Source of the DNA: Mesorhizobium sp.
Lineage (GTDB): Bacteria > Pseudomonadota > Alphaproteobacteria > Rhizobiales > Rhizobiaceae
Length of the DNA: 64,000 nt
Direction: 5' to 3'
Assembly (NCBI GenBank): GCA_004020545.1
Contig: SAQE01000020.1
Location: 26,112 to 90,111, forward strand
The stretch's first letter is position 1, and every line of letters starts with the position of its first letter. The position numbers were made by a program, and so were the translations under genes. Below are positions 44,364 to 51,268 of this stretch, piece after piece. The notes under the pieces are model-generated. The model had not been told where the DNA came from, ran no database searches, and saw only the letters and a program-made list of their open reading frames with translations.

Positions 44364-45612
44364 CCGGTTCTTCCTTGCGGTTCTTGCGCTCTTGGGCACC
44401 GCGCCGATGGCGGCCGCGGCCGATACATCGAGCGCCTACCGGATTTCACCGGGCGACACGGTCGAAATCGGGATAACCTCCATTCCCGACCGGACCCAGC
44501 GCGCGGTTGTCCAGATGGACGGCACGATCGTGCTTCCTGATGCCGGCACGGTCTCGGTGGGCGGTCTGACGCCGCCCGAATTGCAGACGCGCATGCAGAC
44601 GATTCTGCCGACCAAGATCTTTCACATCCGCATGCCCGACGGCCGCGAACAGATGGCGGTCGTCAGACCAAGCGACGTGACGGCGATCATCGCCGAGTAT
44701 CGCCCCATCTATGTAACCGGCGATGTGCTTACACCGGGACAGCAGGCCTATCGTCCGCTCATGACCGTACGACAGGCGGTCGCTGTGGCTGGCGGTTTCA
44801 GCCTCCTGCGGGCGCGGGGCAACCAGGCAGGCCCGGATCCGACGGATCTGCGACGCGACTATGAGATGATCTGGGGAGAATACACCAGGGATTACTTCCA
44901 CAGCGCGCGCCTGCGCGCCGAACTCGACAAACAGGCAAGCTTCGACACGCAGCCTCCGCAAGGATCGCCTCTTTCTCCCGCGTTGGCGGCCGGAATAGCC
45001 AAGGCCGAAGCGGAAGCGCTCAAGCTCTCGCTGGACAATTTTCAGCAGGAGCAGAGCTTTGTCGAAAAGGGCGCCAAGGATGCCGCCACGCAGGTCGAAG
45101 CGCTGCTGAAGCGCGCGCAGGATGAAGCGGATGGAGTGAAGGCCGATGAAGACGACCTGGAGCAGGTCACCAAGCTGTTCAAGGCCGGGAACCTGACGAA
45201 CAACAGGCTCGCCGATGTTCGGCGCGCTGTCCTGCTTTCGTCAAGCCGGGCGCTGGAAACATCGGTCGAGCTCATGAGAACGCGGCGCCAGCAGGATGAT
45301 TTTGCCAGGCAGCTCGAGCGCAACGAGAACCAAAGGCGTATCGGTTTGCTGAACGAATTGAGGGACACAGAGGTCCGGCTGGCCGACATCGGGACAAGAC
45401 TTCGCGCCGCAAGCCAGAAGCTGCAGCCCCAGGGCGCTACCGCCGCCCCTTTGTCGATCGCCGGCGAAACCGTCAGGGCTCAGATGACGATCGTTCGCAA
45501 GATCGATGGGCAATGGCGCAAGGAACCTGCCGACGAAGACGCCGAAGTGTCGCCAGGCGATACGATCGAGGTCAGGTTCAGCAGTGAACTCGAAAGCGCG
45601 GCGGTCCAGTAG
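44350..45612 (+). CDS. Polysaccharide export protein, ExoF/Wza-like with SLBB and coiled coil
   Basis: Periplasmic/outer-membrane export component. 420 residues; signal peptide ending near AAAA-DTSS, then a poly_export domain (YRISPGDTVEIGIT), an SLBB domain (YVTGDVLTPGQQAYRPLMTVRQAV in two parts), and a long coiled coil (about 210-345). Size and layout are like rhizobial ExoF. AAGGAGG at 44334-44340 supports the ATG at 44350 over the TTG codons just before it. It overlaps the preceding gene by 14 bases. No lipobox cysteine is visible, unlike Wza. Confidence 0.88.
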   Translation: MTNLSRFFLAVLALLGTAPMAAAADTSSAYRISPGDTVEIGITSIPDRTQRAVVQMDGTIVLPDAGTVSVGGLTPPELQTRMQTILPTKIFHIRMPDGREQMAVVRPSDVTAIIAEYRPIYVTGDVLTPGQQAYRPLMTVRQAVAVAGGFSLLRARGNQAGPDPTDLRRDYEMIWGEYTRDYFHSARLRAELDKQASFDTQPPQGSPLSPALAAGIAKAEAEALKLSLDNFQQEQSFVEKGAKDAATQVEALLKRAQDEADGVKADEDDLEQVTKLFKAGNLTNNRLADVRRAVLLSSSRALETSVELMRTRRQQDDFARQLERNENQRRIGLLNELRDTEVRLADIGTRLRAASQKLQPQGATAAPLSIAGETVRAQMTIVRKIDGQWRKEPADEDAEVSPGDTIEVRFSSELESAAVQ

Positions 45613-45644
45613 GCCGTCGTTTCCGCAACAATCGACCAAACTCG

Positions 45645-46358
45645 ATGTCGTTACGAGTGCAAGTCTTGAGCGAAGATATCAGCGTTACCGACGCCTACAG
45701 CAAAGGCAGCACCGCCTTCATGGGAATGGAGATGCTGGTCGCTCCCGGTGCACTGGTCCCGCGGCCGGAGACCGAACTGCTTGGCACGACCGCGGTCGAT
45801 GTCTTGCATAAAATGAACCTGCCGGCGCCGCGCGTCGTCGACATGTGCTGCGGCGCAGGCAATCTCGCTTGCGCCATCGCGCATCATGTTCCGGCCGCGA
45901 CGGTCTGGGCCAGCGATCTTACCGATGCGTGTGTCGAAGCAACGCACCGCAATATCGTCCACCATGGACTGGTCGGCCGGGTATCGGTCCTGAAGGGCGA
46001 TTTGTTCGAAGCTCTATCCACTTTGCTGCCTCAGGGCACGATCGACCTTATCGTGTGCAATCCGCCCTATATCTCGGAGAAACGGCTTGAAGGCGATCGC
46101 TCCCATCTGGTCGCTCTCGAGCCGCGCGAGGCTTTCGCGGCCGGGCCCTACGGCATCGCCATCCACATGCGCGTGGTGAAAGATGCCCTGCGGTATCTGC
46201 GGGTCGGCGGTGCGCTGCTGTTCGAGGTCGGCCTCGGTCAGGACCGCCAGGTCGCAAGCCTGATGGAGCGCAGCAGGGGCTACGAGAATATCGCCGCCGT
46301 CACCAACCTCACCGGCGAGGCGCGCGTCGTGCTCGGATACGCAAAGCCGCAGCCCTGA
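45645..46358 (+). CDS. PrmC/HemK-like methyltransferase
   Basis: 237-residue class I methyltransferase with the PrmC-type GALVPRPETELL segment, motif I VVDMCCGAGNLACAI, and the NPPY motif (CNPPYISEKRL near residue 139) that binds a planar amide or amine. It lacks the N-terminal helical domain of housekeeping PrmC, which contacts release factors, so it is likely a paralogue with another substrate. It ends 18 bases from the convergent acyl carrier protein gene, so it could serve either the polysaccharide locus or the adjacent biosynthetic operon. Confidence 0.85.
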   Translation: MSLRVQVLSEDISVTDAYSKGSTAFMGMEMLVAPGALVPRPETELLGTTAVDVLHKMNLPAPRVVDMCCGAGNLACAIAHHVPAATVWASDLTDACVEATHRNIVHHGLVGRVSVLKGDLFEALSTLLPQGTIDLIVCNPPYISEKRLEGDRSHLVALEPREAFAAGPYGIAIHMRVVKDALRYLRVGGALLFEVGLGQDRQVASLMERSRGYENIAAVTNLTGEARVVLGYAKPQP

Positions 46359-46376
46359 GCAACTCGCAGGTCGGCT

Positions 46377-46652
46377 TCACCCCCTCTTTCGGGCGATGAA
46401 CTGCGCTATTCCCTGGATGGAATCGAGGTTCTCCGGGAGGAGCTCGCTGTCTTCGACGATGATGCCAAAGGTCTCTTCGATGAAGCCGATGACCTCGAGC
46501 ACCCCGGTGGAATCGACGATGCCCTGGTCGAGCAGCGATTCGGTGGTGCTGAGAGATTTCACGTCCGCGATGTAGAAGTTCGAAGCCAGAAAATCCCGAA
46601 TTTGCTTCGTGTAAACGTCGCCCGCGGGCTTGGTTGCCAAAATCGAATCCAT
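46377..46652 (-). CDS. Free-standing acyl carrier protein
   Basis: 91 residues with the carrier helix pattern and phosphopantetheine serine in GIVDSTGVLEVIGFIEETF near residue 48. It is the last gene of the minus-strand biosynthetic operon, 55 bases after the AMP-ligase, so the ligase probably loads it. The DST in place of the usual DSL motif suggests a specialised carrier rather than the fatty-acid ACP. Confidence 0.9.
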   Translation of the reverse strand: MDSILATKPAGDVYTKQIRDFLASNFYIADVKSLSTTESLLDQGIVDSTGVLEVIGFIEETFGIIVEDSELLPENLDSIQGIAQFIARKRG

Positions 46653-46707
46653 CTAATCCACCCTCCGATAAAAAAAGACAAATGCGATCCGCGCCGTCCA
46701 ACAGGCG

Positions 46708-48261
46708 CTACGAAAGAGCTACCTTCTTGAGTTTTCCGGTGTCCGTCCTGGGCAGACTGGGCACGATGACGATGGACTTCGGGACCATGAAGTTTTCCAG
46801 CCGCTTCTGGCATTCCATCTGAAGCTGCTTTTCGCCGACAATCCGTCCTTGCTCGATCACGACGAACGCCTTCACCGCCTGGCCCAGAAGCTCGTCGGGG
46901 ACACCGATCACCGCGGCCTCCTTCACGCCCGGAATGTTCACCAGCACGTTTTCGACTTCCTTCGGCGCAACCTTCTCGCCGCGGGATTTAATAATTTCGT
47001 CGCCGCGGCCGATGAAATAGAGATAGCCCTCCGCGTCCATCCGGCAGTAGTCTCCAGTGTAGAGGACCTGCTCGCCCGGCAAGGGGCCGGGCTTGAGCTT
47101 CCTGGCGGTCGCTTCCGGTTTGCCCCAGTAGCCCTTCATCACCGTCGCGCCACGGATGACAAGCTGTCCAACGGTTCCGGGCCCGACCCGCCTGTCGTTG
47201 TCGTCGACGATCCACATTTCCGTGTTCGGGATCGCAATCCCCACGCTCAGGGGCTTTCGCTCGAGATCTTCCGGCGGCAGGTAGGTGCAGCGCTTGCACT
47301 CGGTGAGGCCGTACATCGAATAGATTCGCGCGTCCGAAAACAGCTCCCTGAGCATGTTGATGTGCTTGAGCGGCAAGGCGGCCGCGGTGTTGGTGACATA
47401 GCGGATGCTCGAAAAGTCGTGGTCCTTCAGCGACTTGAGCTCTGCAAGCGAAGCAAAGATTGTCGGCACTCCGGGAAAGCCCGTAATCCTCTCGTCCTTG
47501 ATGAGCTGAAGGATCCGCGCCGGAAAAGCGAAGGAACGTTCGAGGACAAGCCGAGCGCCGGTGCGGAAGGCCATCAGCATCTGATAGAGGCCGTAGTCGA
47601 AGGCTAGGGGCAGGACGTTGAGGATCACCTCATCTTCGCGAAGCTCCAGATATGACGCTATCGACGTGCATGCCGCCGTCATGTTGCGGTGTGTCAGCAT
47701 CACTCCTTTGGGTTCGCCCGTGGACCCGGAGGTATAGATGATGGCGGCAAGATCGATGTCGATCGAACGGCGTGCCGGCGCGGCGGAAGCTCTTTCGGCG
47801 GCCGTTTCCCAGCGCATCCCATGCGGCAGCCGGCTGAGTTCGTCATCCTCGATCGGCCCCGATACGATCACCTTTCGCAGCGAGCGGCAGTCGCGCGCCG
47901 GCCCGCCGAACACCGAGCGCAAGTGCTGGTCAGTGATCAGCGCCGCCGGTAGGCAATCATTCAGGAGGTAGTCGAGCTTCTCGCTTTTTGTGAGCGGATT
48001 GACGATGCACACGACAGCGTTTGCCTTGAGCGCCGCCCAGAAGCTGACAACGGTCTCGAGCGTGTTGTCGGCGAAGATCATCACGCGGTCGCCGCGTTGC
48101 ACGCCGGCCGATACCAGACATTGCGCGAGCCCGTTGGAGCGCTCGTCGATTTCGGCGTAGGTGATGCGTTGCCGATTGCAAACCAGCGCCACCTTATCGC
48201 CGAGCCGGCTGGCGGAGTGGATCAGATAGTCGTGCAGGAGCGGTACGGCACCATGGATCAT
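46708..48261 (-). CDS. Acyl-AMP ligase (acyl-CoA synthetase family)
   Basis: 517-residue ANL-family enzyme that activates a carboxylic acid with ATP. Motifs: P-loop YTSGSTGEPKG, the A5 segment YGLTECKRC, TGDYCRMDAEGYLYFIGR, and the C-terminal lysine in PRTDTGKLKK. I set the start at the ATG at 48261, overlapping the upstream AsnB stop; the longer open frame contains unrelated sequence. With the adjacent carrier protein it likely forms a loading pair. An AMP ligase, carrier and amidotransferase together also occur in exosortase-type polysaccharide loci. The acid is not predictable. Confidence 0.9.
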   Translation of the reverse strand: MIHGAVPLLHDYLIHSASRLGDKVALVCNRQRITYAEIDERSNGLAQCLVSAGVQRGDRVMIFADNTLETVVSFWAALKANAVVCIVNPLTKSEKLDYLLNDCLPAALITDQHLRSVFGGPARDCRSLRKVIVSGPIEDDELSRLPHGMRWETAAERASAAPARRSIDIDLAAIIYTSGSTGEPKGVMLTHRNMTAACTSIASYLELREDEVILNVLPLAFDYGLYQMLMAFRTGARLVLERSFAFPARILQLIKDERITGFPGVPTIFASLAELKSLKDHDFSSIRYVTNTAAALPLKHINMLRELFSDARIYSMYGLTECKRCTYLPPEDLERKPLSVGIAIPNTEMWIVDDNDRRVGPGTVGQLVIRGATVMKGYWGKPEATARKLKPGPLPGEQVLYTGDYCRMDAEGYLYFIGRGDEIIKSRGEKVAPKEVENVLVNIPGVKEAAVIGVPDELLGQAVKAFVVIEQGRIVGEKQLQMECQKRLENFMVPKSIVIVPSLPRTDTGKLKKVALS

Positions 48262-50279
48262 GCTACCTCCCTTTCCCGATGCTCGTAGTCGACATCGATG
48301 CCGAGATCCGGCCTTGTCGCGCCGGCTGGACGGGTTGCGACAAATTGTTGATGCAGGAGTTGCGTCGACAGCACGCCCACCAGGGCCATGTTGTCGGAAT
48401 TCGACATGTCGCCCTCGCCAACTCGGGCCTGGCACTTTCCAACCAGACGGGCAACCGATTGAGGATCGAAGACGCCCGCCGCTTGCAAAGCCGTCTCGGA
48501 CAATGCTTCACGAATGTATGCCGGGGCGTCGGCGGCGAAGAAACTCAACGCATTCGGCGCCCGGTAGGGTTGCTTCTTTCGAGCAACGACCTGTGGCGGC
48601 AGAATCGGCGCCGCGGCGCGCTTCAGCACGTGCTTCTCATCGAGGCCCCGCAGCTTGTAAGCGTCCGGAAGCGCATTGGCCAAGGCGACGACCTTGTCAT
48701 CCAGGAAGGGGAAGCGGCCTTCGACGGAATGGGCCATCAGCATCCTGTCGCCTTGGGAGGAGAGCAGATAGCCCGACATCAGAGTCCGGATCTCCAGATA
48801 TTGGTCCTGGGCGAGGGGGCTCCATCGCGGGAATTCGGCCGGCAATGTCGAGAGCAGTTCGGTCACCGCGTCGCGCCGTTCCGATGCGGCGCGCATATCC
48901 GGGCAGAACAGGCGTTTGATGGCGCTCGTCGTGCGCCAGCGCGTGTCATGCGCAAATCCGGCCACGGTGTGGGCCTGAATGTTGCGGCCGAAGAATTGCC
49001 TGGCCAGCGCCTGCTGATGAACCGGTGAGCGCGAGAGGTAAGGGTAGAGCCGTTCGAGCAGCCGGGCGCGCCTTGTCGAAGCCGGCTGGCGCCCCCAGAA
49101 GCGGCGCACCTTGCCTTCGCGGAACAGGTCATAGCCGGCAAACATCTCGTCGGCACCTTCGCCTGTCAGCACCACCTTGATGCCGTGTTCCCGCACCAGC
49201 CTGGACAGCAGGAAGAGCGGTGCCGGGGCGGTTCTGAGGATTGGCCGCTCGGTGTGGCGGATCACCTCGGGAAAGACCGAGGCGATGTCGCTGCGCGAAA
49301 CGACTACCTCGTGGTGCTCGCTCCCGGTTCGGGCGGCGACGAGCCGCTGGAAATGGGTCTCGTCATACTCGGCATCTGCAAAACGCAGGGAGAAGGTTTG
49401 GAAACGCTCGCCGGCGAAGCGCCTTCCGAGCGCGGCGACAAGGGAGCTGTCGAGCCCGCCCGACAGATAGCAGCCAACCGGCACATCGGCCTGCACGATC
49501 CGCAACGCCGTCGCGGCTTCCAGCGCGACGCGCACCTCCTCGACCGCATCGTCCAGGGAGCCGCCAGATCGATCGTGTTCCCGACCATCGATTTCCGGAA
49601 AGCGCGGTTGCCAAAAGGGATACTCGCGCGCCACGCCGTTCTCATAGAGGCGCACATGTCCAGGCGGGAGTTCGCGGATGCCCTGAAACACGCTCTGCGG
49701 AGGAACAACCGTCCACATGGTGAAGGTCTGATCGATGCCGGCCGGATCGAACGCGCGCGGGATCGCGGCCTCGGCCGCGAAGATTGCCTTGACTTCGCTC
49801 GCAAAGAACACACGGCCGCCATGCTCGCAGAAATGCAGCGGGCAAATGCCGTAGCGATCGCGCGACAATACCAGGCGGCCGGCAACCGGGTCCCAGATCG
49901 CCAGCGCCCATTGGCCGTTCATACGCTCGAAGGCGGCCTGACCCCATTCCTGATAGGCGTGCAGAGCGACTTCGGTATCGCTGCGGGTGCGGAACCGATG
50001 ACCGAGGGCGATCAGACTGTCCCGCAGTTCGAGGTAGTTGAAAATCTCGCCGTTGAACACGACCCACATCAGGCCGTCAGCGTCGGTGAGGGGCTGCTGT
50101 CCATGTCGAAGATCGACGACCGACAAGCGAGCATGCGCCAGCCCGGCACGTCTGTCCCGGTACAGTCCCCGCTCGTCCGGGCCGCGATGCGCAAGCGCTC
50201 CAGCCATGCGTATCAGTGCCTCACGAGAAGGCGGTTCGGCGGTGGCGCTCAGCGCCAGTATTCCGGCGATCCCGCACAT
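48258..50279 (-). CDS. asnB: Asparagine synthetase-like amidotransferase (second copy)
   Basis: 673 residues. Glutaminase domain with Cys2 (MCGIAG), LAHRGPDERG, FNGEIFNY and SDTEVALHAY; synthetase domain with SGGLDSS near residue 265 and LTGEGADEMFAGYD. All key residues seem present, so it should be able to amidate a carboxylate with glutamine nitrogen. It is only moderately similar to the copy at 26208, especially C-terminally, so it is not a recent duplicate. It overlaps the ligase by four bases and follows nadE by five. In an operon with a ligase, carrier and NRPS-like protein, a role in product tailoring is more likely than asparagine supply. Confidence 0.92.
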   Translation of the reverse strand: MCGIAGILALSATAEPPSREALIRMAGALAHRGPDERGLYRDRRAGLAHARLSVVDLRHGQQPLTDADGLMWVVFNGEIFNYLELRDSLIALGHRFRTRSDTEVALHAYQEWGQAAFERMNGQWALAIWDPVAGRLVLSRDRYGICPLHFCEHGGRVFFASEVKAIFAAEAAIPRAFDPAGIDQTFTMWTVVPPQSVFQGIRELPPGHVRLYENGVAREYPFWQPRFPEIDGREHDRSGGSLDDAVEEVRVALEAATALRIVQADVPVGCYLSGGLDSSLVAALGRRFAGERFQTFSLRFADAEYDETHFQRLVAARTGSEHHEVVVSRSDIASVFPEVIRHTERPILRTAPAPLFLLSRLVREHGIKVVLTGEGADEMFAGYDLFREGKVRRFWGRQPASTRRARLLERLYPYLSRSPVHQQALARQFFGRNIQAHTVAGFAHDTRWRTTSAIKRLFCPDMRAASERRDAVTELLSTLPAEFPRWSPLAQDQYLEIRTLMSGYLLSSQGDRMLMAHSVEGRFPFLDDKVVALANALPDAYKLRGLDEKHVLKRAAAPILPPQVVARKKQPYRAPNALSFFAADAPAYIREALSETALQAAGVFDPQSVARLVGKCQARVGEGDMSNSDNMALVGVLSTQLLHQQFVATRPAGATRPDLGIDVDYEHREREVA

Positions 50280-50284
50280 CCGGG

Positions 50285-51268
50285 TCAGCCCGCGTCCATC
50301 GGGACGGATGGCAAGGGCCGGGCGTGCAGGTAACGTGCTGCCCGACGCTTGGCCTCAATGTCCTTGTAGACCTTTTCGACCTGGCCGCCGGTGAGGCCCG
50401 CAGCCGCCGCGACCTCGTCCGCGCATACTCCATGGTTCACTCCATAGAGGCACAGATCCGTCAGGTGGTAAGGCAGTGCGAAGTAGAATTCCTCCTGGCT
50501 CTGCGCCATGGAGAATGTGTCGGTGGTCGGAGGCCGGCGCCGGATTTCTTCGTTCACCCCGAGATATTCCGCCAACTGGTAAACCTGCGTTTTGTAGAGG
50601 TGCACGATCGGCATCACGTCGGCGATGCCGTCGCCTTGCTTGACGAAAAAGCCCTGGTCGTATTCGAGCCGGTTCGGCGTTCCCGCTACCGCGTAGCCGA
50701 GGCGGTCCGCGTGATAGTACTCCGTCATCTTGCGGATGCGCTGCTTGTAGTTGGTCGCGGCGACGATCTGCAGATAGGCTGCCATGGGCAGCCGGACCGT
50801 GTTGACCTTGCCTTCAGGATCCTGAACCGTGAGACGGGTGATGTTGAGGCCCTGGCTCTCCAGGACCGAGGTAAGCACCAGTTTGCATTTCCACCCTTCG
50901 TCATAGTCTGGAACGACGGAGCGGATGGCCTCGATTTGTCGACGATAGGCGCCGATGGCATCAAGCGCCGGGGCTATGTCTTCCACCAGGGTGTCGATGC
51001 CGAGCTGGGCCGCGATGACGCGCCCGAGCCTAAGCGAGTCTCCGGAGGAGTCACGCTCCGGCATGAAGATTCCCAGGACCTTATCCCTTCCGAAGGCGCG
51101 CACGCACAACGATGCGACGACGGAACTGTCGATGCCGCCTGACAGCCCGACCACCACGCCGCGCCGACGAAGCGTGACCAGAACCTGCTCGCGCGTCGAC
51201 GACGCGATGCGGTCCGCCTCCGCGGCGGCATCCAATGCCAGCACATCCTTGGTGAATAGCGAGATCAT
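50285..51268 (-). CDS. nadE: NAD-synthetase-like amidating enzyme
   Basis: 327-residue N-type ATP pyrophosphatase of the NadE family, ammonia-dependent type since no nitrilase-like glutaminase domain is fused. The PPi loop is VGLSGGIDSSVVAS near 40-53; GTPNRLEYDQGFFVKQGDG and PIVHLYKTQVYQLAEYLG match NadE active-site regions. In NadE the next block is PTADL-like; here it is PPTTDTFSMAQSQEE, which differs. It overlaps the NRPS-like gene by four bases. It may be a paralogue that amidates another acyl-adenylate; the alternative is a normal NAD synthase caught in the operon. Confidence 0.82.
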   Translation of the reverse strand: MISLFTKDVLALDAAAEADRIASSTREQVLVTLRRRGVVVGLSGGIDSSVVASLCVRAFGRDKVLGIFMPERDSSGDSLRLGRVIAAQLGIDTLVEDIAPALDAIGAYRRQIEAIRSVVPDYDEGWKCKLVLTSVLESQGLNITRLTVQDPEGKVNTVRLPMAAYLQIVAATNYKQRIRKMTEYYHADRLGYAVAGTPNRLEYDQGFFVKQGDGIADVMPIVHLYKTQVYQLAEYLGVNEEIRRRPPTTDTFSMAQSQEEFYFALPYHLTDLCLYGVNHGVCADEVAAAAGLTGGQVEKVYKDIEAKRRAARYLHARPLPSVPMDAG

